Assembly: GCA_030648225.1 (NCBI GenBank)
Contig: JAUSIA010000035.1
Span: 1 to 8,657 of the forward strand
DNA: 8,657 bases
Reading direction: 5' to 3'
Source of the DNA: Ignavibacteria bacterium
Lineage (GTDB): Bacteria > Bacteroidota > Ignavibacteria > Ignavibacteriales > Ignavibacteriaceae
Shown here: positions 1-6,544 of the stretch, piece by piece
Layout: every line of letters starts with the position of its first letter
How positions within the stretch are numbered: the first letter of the stretch is position 1
Program-made: the position numbers and the translations under genes
Notes under the pieces: generated by a model
Told to the model about the DNA's origin: nothing
Seen by the model: the letters and a program-made list of their open reading frames with translations, nothing else
Databases searched by the model: none

Positions 1-1594
1 CAACATAATTTGTAATAGCTTTTCTCTGATTCTCACTTAATTGTGGATTGGGCATTTGCGGGAACTCAGGGTTTATTTTCTGAGGGTCGGAAAGGAAGGT
101 TATAAGGTTTTCTTCATTCCCAACATATTTTGAAACAACACTATTAAATGCCGGTCCAACCATATTATTTTCAAAACTATGGCAGGCTGAACAAATCAAT
201 TTAAATATCTGCTCACCATTTTCTCCTGCCTCTGCAGATCTCTGTGCAAAAACATGTTTCATATGTTCTATCATTTCATAATCTGCAATTGCTTTAGCTT
301 CATTTGGTTTAAGACCCGGATTTGGCATAGGAGGAAAAGCCGGATCCACTTTTACAGGGTTAAGAATAAAAGAAACCAATTGATCTATTTTACCTTCATA
401 CTTGGGAAGAGTTGTGTCATAAGCCGGTCCCACTAACTTTTGATCAAATCTATGGCAGGATGCACATCTGATTTCATAAATCTCCTGACCACTCAACTGT
501 ACAACACCTTCTTTGGTTCCTTTTAATTCGGCAAGATATTTTTCAAACTCACTGATAAGAACAGATGAATGTTCTCTCGTAGCATTTCCCATTGCAAGCT
601 GATCTTTTACAATTAATGCAAGTAAAGCAAATAATAAAACATAAAAGACATGACCACTAAATTTCAAAGTAGATTCTTTTAGCATTGCATATAAATAATT
701 ATAGGCAAGGAATAAGAGGAAAACAGCAATTAATGAATATCCAAATACTGATGCTGTTAATGCTTCCTTAGGAAGTGCAAATAAATTAATTAATAAAAAG
801 AGAGGCTGGAATAAAGCCGCAATTAAAGTAATCCTGATTGCAGTTTTTCTTACAAAATCCTTATAATCTCCGGTAACATTTTTTTTGCCTCCTTCCCAGT
901 AAAAGAAAGCGAATAAAATTGCACCTCCTGTTAAAGCAAAAGCTGCCGCTATAAAATGAATATAACGGGATAAAACTTCCCAGGAGAAGAGTAAAAACAT
1001 AAGTCTTTCATCCATCCATTTATCCGGATAGGTCACTAAAGTAACTGCAGCAGTAAAAATCCAGGTTGAAATAAAAAGAAGTATTAATCCATATCTTCCA
1101 GATTTAAAGCTGAGACTTTGATTTCCTTTCTTAAACTTATTTAATTCCTCATTAAGTTCAGGATCATCAGGATGAAAATCTTTTATTGAATCAAAAATAT
1201 TTTTAAATGAAAGAGAATATTTATATGTATAGATAAGAACTATGCTGATTGATGTTAAGAAGAATGCCGCAACCAGGTAATATATTGTTGGGGTATTTGC
1301 AGTGTGCAGAAGCTGGGCGAAAACAAGTACGCAGGTAAGTAAAGGAACTATTCCAAGTATTATCCCCATACTTTTATTTATCGTAAGTAATTCAATAACA
1401 TCTTTTGCAAACTTTAAATAAACAGGATTACCAGCTTCAAGACCTTTTTTCCTGTAATACAGAGAGAGAGATGTTCCGCCAAGAATTACACTTATAAAAG
1501 GAATAAAGAGGAATAAAACAAGTATCAGCATATAGTGAAGAAGCTCTATATGTTCTGCTGACTGAGGTAATACTAAATTATCTAAGAATTCCAT
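1..1594 (-). CDS. Polytopic membrane protein with at least two C-terminal cytochrome c domains (partial, C-terminus beyond window)
   Basis: The frame is open from an ATG at 1594 to the left edge (531 complete codons), so the C-terminus is missing. About eight hydrophobic segments are visible, near residues 20-40, 76-96, 103-125, 168-188, 205-232, 250-273, 280-303 and 314-331. A short linker then leads to two class I cytochrome c domains: CASCH (C377, C380, H381) with likely distal Met M423, and CSACH (C468, C471, H472) with likely distal Met M514, both Met in a PxMPNP context. Histidines H20, H97 and H213 lie in or near membrane helices and could bind haem b, but this is not shown. It is the last visible gene of the oxidase operon, 16 bases after ctaB, with a GAAGG-like ribosome site three bases before the ATG. 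I do not recognise a named family; the membrane part faintly recalls CydA-like quinol oxidase subunits. A role as quinol- or cytochrome-linked electron carrier for the oxidase is inferred from context. Confidence 0.85.
   Translation of the reverse strand, partial: MEFLDNLVLPQSAEHIELLHYMLILVLFLFIPFISVILGGTSLSLYYRKKGLEAGNPVYLKFAKDVIELLTINKSMGIILGIVPLLTCVLVFAQLLHTANTPTIYYLVAAFFLTSISIVLIYTYKYSLSFKNIFDSIKDFHPDDPELNEELNKFKKGNQSLSFKSGRYGLILLFISTWIFTAAVTLVTYPDKWMDERLMFLLFSWEVLSRYIHFIAAAFALTGGAILFAFFYWEGGKKNVTGDYKDFVRKTAIRITLIAALFQPLFLLINLFALPKEALTASVFGYSLIAVFLLFLAYNYLYAMLKESTLKFSGHVFYVLLFALLALIVKDQLAMGNATREHSSVLISEFEKYLAELKGTKEGVVQLSGQEIYEIRCASCHRFDQKLVGPAYDTTLPKYEGKIDQLVSFILNPVKVDPAFPPMPNPGLKPNEAKAIADYEMIEHMKHVFAQRSAEAGENGEQIFKLICSACHSFENNMVGPAFNSVVSKYVGNEENLITFLSDPQKINPEFPQMPNPQLSENQRKAITNYV
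5..484 (-). repeat. Tandem duplication of cytochrome c domain (protein level)
   Basis: Residues 371-439 and 462-530 of the left-edge gene align without gaps. By eye, 29 of 69 positions are identical, including the CxxCH haem site, a VGPA stretch after it, a KY pair and the PxMPNP distal ligand loop. The copies occupy 278-484 and 5-211, joined by a 22-residue linker. This is an old intragenic duplication, not a DNA-level repeat. Further copies could lie beyond the window. Confidence 0.8.
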
Positions 1595-1604
1595 CTACCT
1601 TCTT
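1595..1604 (-). promoter_or_regulatory. Ribosome binding site of the dihaem membrane cytochrome gene
   Basis: On the minus strand the ten bases before the ATG read AAGAAGGTAG. The AAGG core is three bases from the start, which is tight but supports the ATG at 1594. It sits in the 16-base gap after the ctaB stop. Confidence 0.4.
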
Positions 1605-1610
1605 GAAAAT

Positions 1611-2474
1611 TCAAATAAAAAGTTTATCAATTGATAACAAAATTATAACTAATAAAGCAAAAACATTTATCTCTCTGAATGCAAACCTGAAAGAAATCAT
1701 ATTCGCTGTTTCTTTTAGAAGTTTAAACGCATTCCAGCCAAGCCAGATACCCGCTGCTAAAAGAAGAAAATTTATAGCAGGAAATTTTGTTATTCCGAAG
1801 AGAGGAATAATTAATCCTGTTACACCTGTTGCAATTATCCAGACAAAAGTAATTCTTGCTAACTGGGTATGAGAAAAAATCTTTGTTAAAGTTGGAAAGC
1901 CTGCTTTTTCATAATCTTTATCGAACACAAGAAGAAGCAGCCAGAAATGAGGTATCTGCCAGATAAAGAAAAAGAAAGAAATAATTAAAATCCCTGAATC
2001 GAAAACACTTCCACCTCCTGCAACCCAGCCAACTGCCGGTGGAATTGCACCAACCAAAGAACCGGGAACTATTGCCAAAGGATTTTTTTTCTTAAGAGGA
2101 GTATATATTCCATTATACCAGATTAGATTTAATAATGCTAAAGACAAAGCAAGAATTCCCGCCCCTGAATAAAGAATTATTGAACCGGTTAATATTAAAA
2201 CTAATGCAATTATTAAAGCATCATTAGATGAAATTCTTCCGGAAGGTATAGGACGATTTTTTGTTCTGTCCATTAATGCATCTGTTTTTCTTTCCTGGTA
2301 ATGATTTATAACCGCACTACCGCAAGCCAATAAAAGAATTCCAAAAACCGGAGTTATCATTCCGGAATTAATTTCTCCTGTAAAGCAGATATAACCAAAA
2401 GCTGTTGTTAATGTAACAAAGGAAGTAATTTTAATCTTTGTTAACTCAAATAATATTTTGATTTTATTTTTCAA
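1611..2474 (-). CDS. ctaB: Haem O synthase (protohaem IX farnesyltransferase), CtaB/Cox10
   Basis: This is a UbiA-superfamily membrane prenyltransferase of 287 residues, a normal length for CtaB. It transfers farnesyl to haem B to give haem O, the precursor of haem A in aa3 oxidases. The first Asp-rich motif is present in the CtaB form N57-xxx-E61-xxx-D65, followed by ALMDRTKNRPIPSG. A YTPLKKKNPLAIVPG stretch and AIPPAVGW follow (about residues 124-150). W172, Q173 and H176 lie in the IWQIPHFW segment, and D185/D187 plus KAGFPTL form the second motif region. Seven to nine hydrophobic helices fit the family. The start is TTG at 2474: a TAA lies immediately upstream in frame, and the family N-terminus (ELTKIKITS at residues 10-18) requires starting this far up. 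No clear ribosome site precedes it. It lies 11 bases after the subunit II gene and ends in TGA. Haem A synthase, the next enzyme, is not in the window. Confidence 0.94.
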   Translation of the reverse strand: MKNKIKILFELTKIKITSFVTLTTAFGYICFTGEINSGMITPVFGILLLACGSAVINHYQERKTDALMDRTKNRPIPSGRISSNDALIIALVLILTGSIILYSGAGILALSLALLNLIWYNGIYTPLKKKNPLAIVPGSLVGAIPPAVGWVAGGGSVFDSGILIISFFFFIWQIPHFWLLLLVFDKDYEKAGFPTLTKIFSHTQLARITFVWIIATGVTGLIIPLFGITKFPAINFLLLAAGIWLGWNAFKLLKETANMISFRFAFREINVFALLVIILLSIDKLFI

Positions 2475-2485
2475 TTAAGTTATAA

Positions 2486-3145
2486 CTAATTTGAAACCGT
2501 ATCTGTTTTTACAGTAGTTGTTTGACTACCGCTCTTAAGCCTGGATTTATTTTCCAGCCAGAAATTAAAATTCTGTTCAGGTATAACAATAACTTTTGAA
2601 TACATATTAGAATGATTCAACCCGCAATACTCAGCACACATAATATTATAAGAACCGGTTTCTGAAATATTAAACCAAACAAAGTTATTCCGGTTTGGAA
2701 TAACATCCTTTTTAACTCTAAAAGCTGGAACGAAAAAAGCATGGTTTACATCTAATGAATGGAGATTAAGTCTTACATTTTTTTTCAAAGGAACATAAAG
2801 TGTATCTGCCTGAACACCATTCTGATATTTAAATGTCCATTTCCACATTTGTGCTGTAACATCAATTACCATTGAATCCTCAGGTGCTTCTGTCATTTGC
2901 TTATAACCGACCCAGCCATACCAAAACATAATGAGAACAAGTATGGTAGGAATAACTGTCCAGGTTACTTCAAGAGTAACATTGCCATGAATGTTTTCTG
3001 CTTTCGGATTTTTCTTTCTGCTATACTTTATTACAAAATAAACCATCGAAAAAGTAATTACCACAAGAAAAAAAACAGAGATTACCATTACAACCCAAAA
3101 GGCAGTATCAACAGATTCTACAAAATTTGATGGTCCTGAAAACAT
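2486..3145 (-). CDS. ctaC: Cytochrome c oxidase subunit II (CuA subunit)
   Basis: This subunit accepts electrons from cytochrome c at the binuclear CuA centre and passes them to haem a in subunit I. It has 219 residues. Two transmembrane helices lie near residues 15-39 and 60-80, followed by a periplasmic cupredoxin domain. All six CuA ligands are visible: H135, C170, E172 (backbone carbonyl), C174, H178 and M181, the last five within CAEYCGLNHSNM. The aromatic patch QMWKW (residues 99-103), the usual electron entry site, is intact. There is no lipobox or obvious cleavable signal peptide, and no fused cytochrome c domain, so this is aa3- rather than caa3-like. The C-terminus is a short polar Ser/Thr-rich tail. 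The ATG at 3145 lies only 3 bases after the subunit IV stop with no clear Shine-Dalgarno, so translation may be coupled. The gene sits after subunits I, III and IV rather than first, an uncommon order. Confidence 0.97.
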   Translation of the reverse strand: MFSGPSNFVESVDTAFWVVMVISVFFLVVITFSMVYFVIKYSRKKNPKAENIHGNVTLEVTWTVIPTILVLIMFWYGWVGYKQMTEAPEDSMVIDVTAQMWKWTFKYQNGVQADTLYVPLKKNVRLNLHSLDVNHAFFVPAFRVKKDVIPNRNNFVWFNISETGSYNIMCAEYCGLNHSNMYSKVIVIPEQNFNFWLENKSRLKSGSQTTTVKTDTVSN

Positions 3146-3148
3146 ATC

Positions 3149-3448
3149 TTAATAATTTTCTAAAAATGAATAATCTGCAAAAAGCAGGACTATTGAAATA
3201 ATGAAGAAAAATAGTGCAACTACAAGAAAAATTCTGAATACTTTTTGTTCTATCCGCAGGTGCATAAAAATAGTTAGAACAAGGTAAGATTTTACAGATG
3301 CAATATTTAAAGCAGTTGCAATAGTTATTGCACCCAAATTAATTCCTGCAACAGTTACAGTAACGCCTGTTAAAGTTAACAAACCCAGCCATACTAGGAT
3401 ATAAATCCCGTAGCCGTGCATATGCTGATGCGTTTCGTCTTTATGCAT
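3149..3448 (-). CDS. Cytochrome c oxidase subunit IV (prokaryotic type)
   Basis: This is a 99-residue, very hydrophobic protein with three predicted membrane helices (about residues 13-34, 39-62 and 70-92). Its pattern matches bacterial oxidase subunit IV: the opening IYILVWLGLLTLT, then a middle helix ending in LTIFMHLR. It has no redox centre; the family is an accessory membrane subunit that stabilises the oxidase. A short His-rich cytoplasmic start (HKDETHQHMHG) is noticeable, but I would not read metal binding into it. It lies 10 bases after subunit III and 3 bases before subunit II, and its upstream region (AAAGATTAAATT) holds only a weak ribosome site. Length, topology and position between the other oxidase subunits make the assignment firm, though sequence conservation in this family is low. 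Confidence 0.88.
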   Translation of the reverse strand: MHKDETHQHMHGYGIYILVWLGLLTLTGVTVTVAGINLGAITIATALNIASVKSYLVLTIFMHLRIEQKVFRIFLVVALFFFIISIVLLFADYSFLENY

Positions 3449-3458
3449 AATTTAATCT

Positions 3459-4079
3459 TTAAGCTATTAAATAGAATAATGGGAATAAGAAAATCCAGAT
3501 TATATCTACAAGGTGCCAGTAGAGACCGGCTGATTCAAGTTTAACAAAACTATCTTTATTGATTATACCTTTTGCAGTCAGTCTTGTCATTACGGCAATT
3601 AAAGCTGCACCAATTACAACGTGAAGACCATGCAATCCGGTCATAACATAGTACAAGCCAAAAAATAAAATTTCACCTGACTCCATAGCCAATAAAGTAT
3701 CGGAACCGGGATAAATTCCATGATCGAATTTAGTAGCCCACTCAAAATATTTATTAACTAAAAAACCAAAAGCTAAAATAATTGTGAGGAGTTGAAAAAA
3801 TATTGAAAGCTTTTTCTTATCCTTTTGCAAGGCTGTTATTGATAGAGCCATCGTAAGGCTGCTTGTTAAAAGAATTGCTGTATTAAAGCATCCTATTAAA
3901 GTATTAAGCTCTTTAGCAGCAATATGAAATGCTTCCGCATTCGTAAAACGGTAAACAGAATAAAGGAAAAACATTCCTCCGAAAAGCATAAGCTCAGTAA
4001 AAAGGAACAACCACATTCCCATACGGGAACTAATATCATCGCGATGTACTTGACCTACTGCATGCTCTTGAGTATTCAC
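3459..4079 (-). CDS. ctaE: Cytochrome c oxidase subunit III
   Basis: This is a 206-residue, five-helix form of haem-copper oxidase subunit III, which lacks the two N-terminal helices of the long mitochondrial-type version. Diagnostic stretches are GMWLFLFTELMLFGGMF (about residues 21-37), the segment from E135 through YYVMTGLHGLHVVIG, and the C-terminal YWHLVDIIWIFLFPLFYL. The subunit has no metal; in the family it stabilises subunit I and sustains proton uptake. The start codon is GTG at 4079, sharing the bases GTGA with the TGA stop of subunit I (4-base overlap). A strong GGAGG sits 7 bases upstream, inside the end of the subunit I gene, so this unusual start is well supported. The tight overlap implies translational coupling with subunit I. 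The stop is TAA, 10 bases before subunit IV. Confidence 0.96.
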   Translation of the reverse strand: MNTQEHAVGQVHRDDISSRMGMWLFLFTELMLFGGMFFLYSVYRFTNAEAFHIAAKELNTLIGCFNTAILLTSSLTMALSITALQKDKKKLSIFFQLLTIILAFGFLVNKYFEWATKFDHGIYPGSDTLLAMESGEILFFGLYYVMTGLHGLHVVIGAALIAVMTRLTAKGIINKDSFVKLESAGLYWHLVDIIWIFLFPLFYLIA

Positions 4080-5734
4080 TTTACTTCCTCCAGTTGAGGT
4101 TCTTCATTCTGTTTATATTCATAAGGCCCTTCCGTAATAGTAGGAATATGTTCAAAATTTTCATGAGGCGGTGGAGTGGGAACACGCCATTCAAGAGTTT
4201 CTCCTCCCCAGATGTTTTGTTCTGTTAAAATTTTTCCTTTTCTCAAAGATCTTATGAGATTTGTAAACATTATTATTAAGCCTGTAATTAAAATCCATGA
4301 ACCTATTGTTGAGATAAAATGATAAATATGAAATTCAGGAAGGTAATCATAATATCTTCTTGGCATTCCCAGCCAGCCCATAATAAACATTGGGAAATAG
4401 AGAGTATTAAACCCAACAAATAAAAACCAGAATGCTACCTTTGCTGCTTTCTGGTTATACATTCTTGCAAACATTTTTGGGAACCAGTAATGCATTGCAG
4501 CAAAAATTCCAAAACCTGTTCCGCCAAACATTACATAATGAAAATGTGCAACAACAAAAGAAGTATCATGCACCTGTATATCTACAGCAAGAGTTCCCTG
4601 GAATAAACCCGTAAGCCCGCCAATTGAGAATAGGAAAATAAATCCAAGAGCATAATACAATGGCGGGCCAAGTTCTATTGAACCTTTATATAAGGTAGCT
4701 GTCCAGTTAAACACTTTTATTGCACTTGGAATAGCAACAAGAAAAGTTAAAATAGAAAAAACAAACTGGCCTGTATCGCTCATTCCTGCAGTAAACATAT
4801 GATGAGCCCAAACCAAAGAACCAAATAGCGCAATACCAATTGAAGAGAAAGCAATAAACTTATAGCCAAATATTGTTCTTCTTGCAAAAACAGGAATTAT
4901 TTCTGAGACAACACCCATTGCTGGTAAAATCATTATATAAACAGCAGGGTGTGAATAAATCCAGAATAAATGCTGATACAATACCGGATCGCCGCCAAGT
5001 GCGGGATCAAATAATCCAACCCCAAACCATCTTTCAACTGCAACAAGTAAAAGTGTAATCCCAATAATAGGAGTTGCAAGCACCTGTACCCAGGCAGTAG
5101 CATAAAGAGACCAGATTGAAAGAGGCATTTTAAACCAGCTCATTCCCGGTGCTCTCATCCGATGAACTGTTGTTACAAAATTTAATCCTGTTAGGATTGA
5201 AGAGAACCCAAGCATAAATGCAGCAAATAAAGTATAAGTAACATTCGTTCCTGAGCGGACACTATAAGGTACATAGAAGGTCCAGCCTGTGTCTGCAGAA
5301 CCGCCTGGTAATGTTATTGAGAGTATTGCAAGCAATCCGCCTGATACAAACAAATACCATGATAAAAGGTTGATTCTTGGGAAAGCAACATCTTTTGCCC
5401 CAATAAGAATCGGGAGAAAGAAGTTTCCAAATACAGCAGGTATTCCCGGAATTACAAAAAGAAAAATCATTATCACACCATGGAGTGTGAAAATCTGGTT
5501 ATAAGTCTGGGGATCCATTATTGTTCTTCCGGGTGCAATAAGCTCCAGCCTCATAAGGAATCCGAAAACCACTCCAACAGCAAAAAAGAGCAGAAGTGAA
5601 CAAAGATAAAGTATCCCGATTCTTTTATGATCTGTAGAGGTTATCCATGATTTCAGACCTCTTCCCTTACCTGTATACTCAAGGTAACTTGGTTCTTTTT
5701 CGTTTCCATTAACTGCTATTGCATCACTTGCCAT
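4076..5734 (-). CDS. ctaD: Cytochrome c oxidase subunit I, haem-copper type A2
   Basis: This is the catalytic subunit, reducing O2 at the haem a3/CuB centre and pumping protons. I start at the ATG at 5734 (552 residues, MASDAIAV): an AAGAGG lies 6 bases upstream, whereas the open frame up to 5794 gives a 20-residue extension overlapping the SCO helix region. In this numbering the low-spin haem ligands are H85 (TLHGVIM) and H399. CuB ligands are H262, H311 and H312. Haem a3 is bound by H397 (AHFHY), and Y266 is the cross-linked tyrosine. The D-channel entrance region keeps N104 and D115 (GAKD), and the K-channel lysine is K340, in SAIK rather than the usual TxxK. Helix VI reads YSHPAVY, so the A1-type glutamate is replaced by the Tyr-Ser pair (Y260, S261) of A2 oxidases. 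About 12 helices are followed by a proline-rich cytoplasmic tail (WGGETLEWRVPTPPPH). It overlaps SCO by 11 bases and subunit III by 4. Confidence 0.97.
   Translation of the reverse strand: MASDAIAVNGNEKEPSYLEYTGKGRGLKSWITSTDHKRIGILYLCSLLLFFAVGVVFGFLMRLELIAPGRTIMDPQTYNQIFTLHGVIMIFLFVIPGIPAVFGNFFLPILIGAKDVAFPRINLLSWYLFVSGGLLAILSITLPGGSADTGWTFYVPYSVRSGTNVTYTLFAAFMLGFSSILTGLNFVTTVHRMRAPGMSWFKMPLSIWSLYATAWVQVLATPIIGITLLLVAVERWFGVGLFDPALGGDPVLYQHLFWIYSHPAVYIMILPAMGVVSEIIPVFARRTIFGYKFIAFSSIGIALFGSLVWAHHMFTAGMSDTGQFVFSILTFLVAIPSAIKVFNWTATLYKGSIELGPPLYYALGFIFLFSIGGLTGLFQGTLAVDIQVHDTSFVVAHFHYVMFGGTGFGIFAAMHYWFPKMFARMYNQKAAKVAFWFLFVGFNTLYFPMFIMGWLGMPRRYYDYLPEFHIYHFISTIGSWILITGLIIMFTNLIRSLRKGKILTEQNIWGGETLEWRVPTPPPHENFEHIPTITEGPYEYKQNEEPQLEEVK
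4087..4091 (-). promoter_or_regulatory. Strong Shine-Dalgarno for subunit III, fixing its GTG start
   Basis: The minus strand reads GGAGG followed by AAGTAAA and GTG. The ideal 7-base spacing decides in favour of the GTG at 4079 over any later ATG. The site is embedded in the last codons of the subunit I gene. Confidence 0.8.
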
Positions 5735-6533
5735 TATTAACCTCTTGCTGCTTAACTTTCTTTGGTTTAATTGTAATAAAAAGAACAAACACAACAGCCA
5801 TCAATAAAATACCTGCACCAAAAATTCTCGTAAGATTTAAAACATAAGTTTTGCCTTCAGGCTCGTAGCTGAAACAAAACTGAAGTATTCTTGCTATAGT
5901 CGGTGTTGCCTTTCCCTCGGAAGTTTCAGCAATGGCCATTTTAAAATCAAACGGCAGAATGCTGTATCCTCTTGAATCTGAATAATTGGGGAACAGATAC
6001 CTGCATATTTTACCTTCTTCTGAAATAAAAATAAGTGCACCTGAATGAATGAACTGATCTTCTTCTCTTTTAAAATAAAATCCTGCTGCATCTGTTAAGG
6101 TTCTTATGTTAGCACTGTCTCCTGTTAAAAACCTCCAGGCATTTTCAGGAAATTCTTTTTCAATAATTTTCATGTAATTTCTTTTTTTATCAGCAGCAAG
6201 CTCTGGTTTTTCATTCTCATCAAAACTTAGTGTAATAATATTATAATTCTCAACAGGTTTTAAGTCTACTTTATTAATTACTTCAGCAATAGAAGTCATC
6301 AGCGGAGAACAGATACCGGGGCATTCATAATAAACAAATGCAAGAACTGTTGGACCGGTTATGAACTCACTTAAAGCTTTTTTATTTCCTGCTTCATCAT
6401 AAAACTCAAGATTAAGCGGAAGCTTTTTACCAAGCTGCTCATCTATTCCTATTTCTATTTTTTTACTTTGTGCAGGATTAGAAAAATTAAAAACTATAAT
6501 TACCAGGAAAATCTTTATTAATATTCTCATCAT
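5724..6533 (-). CDS. SCO1/SenC-family copper chaperone for CuA assembly
   Basis: This is a thioredoxin-fold protein of 269 residues on the outer face of the cytoplasmic membrane. In the SCO family it delivers copper to, or reduces the cysteines of, the CuA site in subunit II. An N-terminal hydrophobic signal or anchor (about residues 3-22) is followed by the copper site: C71 and C75 in ECPGICSPLM, with the third ligand H163 in FIHSGALIFI. A C-terminal helix at about residues 236-256 followed by a lysine-rich tail would tether it. This extra helix, preceded by an ARILQFCFSYEPEGKTY stretch, goes beyond the minimal SCO fold. There is no lipobox. Two ATGs are adjacent (6533 and 6530); the GGGAGG upstream is 3 bases from the first and 6 from the second, so the second may be the real start. 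It begins 11 bases after the cytochrome c gene and overlaps subunit I by 11 bases. Confidence 0.94.
   Translation of the reverse strand: MMRILIKIFLVIIVFNFSNPAQSKKIEIGIDEQLGKKLPLNLEFYDEAGNKKALSEFITGPTVLAFVYYECPGICSPLMTSIAEVINKVDLKPVENYNIITLSFDENEKPELAADKKRNYMKIIEKEFPENAWRFLTGDSANIRTLTDAAGFYFKREEDQFIHSGALIFISEEGKICRYLFPNYSDSRGYSILPFDFKMAIAETSEGKATPTIARILQFCFSYEPEGKTYVLNLTRIFGAGILLMAVVFVLFITIKPKKVKQQEVNNGK
5741..5746 (-). promoter_or_regulatory. Ribosome binding site deciding the subunit I start
   Basis: AAGAGG on the minus strand lies 6 bases before the ATG at 5734, inside the end of the SCO gene. It supports this ATG over the in-frame ATG at 5794. Confidence 0.65.
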
Positions 6534-6536
6534 TTA

Positions 6537-6542
6537 CCTCCC
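6537..6542 (-). promoter_or_regulatory. Strong Shine-Dalgarno of the SCO gene
   Basis: GGGAGG on the minus strand sits in the 11-base gap after the cytochrome c stop. Spacing is 3 bases to the ATG at 6533 and 6 to the ATG at 6530, which favours the second. Confidence 0.7.
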
Positions 6543-6544
6543 AG

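Noticed and set aside
254..436. Plus-strand 60-codon open frame near the left edge
   Set aside because: It is antisense to the two cytochrome c domains; its His/Cys richness is a by-product of the opposite strand.
1603..1872. Plus-strand 89-codon open frame
   Set aside because: It lies wholly antisense to the C-terminal half of ctaB, has no family resemblance, and fits a chance frame opposite a membrane protein gene.
2897..3130. Plus-strand 77-codon open frame
   Set aside because: It is antisense to the N-terminal helices of subunit II; no ribosome site and no recognisable protein.
4432..5504. Three short plus-strand open frames antisense to subunit I (4432-4614, 4873-5058, 5289-5504)
   Set aside because: They have low-complexity or biased composition, no ribosome sites, and are fully opposite a strongly conserved gene.
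5735..5794. 20-residue N-terminal extension of subunit I starting at ATG 5794
   Set aside because: The ATG at 5734 has a well-spaced AAGAGG and gives a family-like N-terminus; the extension only reads the SCO 3' end in another frame.
5894..6091. Minus-strand 65-codon open frame inside SCO
   Set aside because: It is in a different frame from the intact SCO gene and encodes nothing recognisable.
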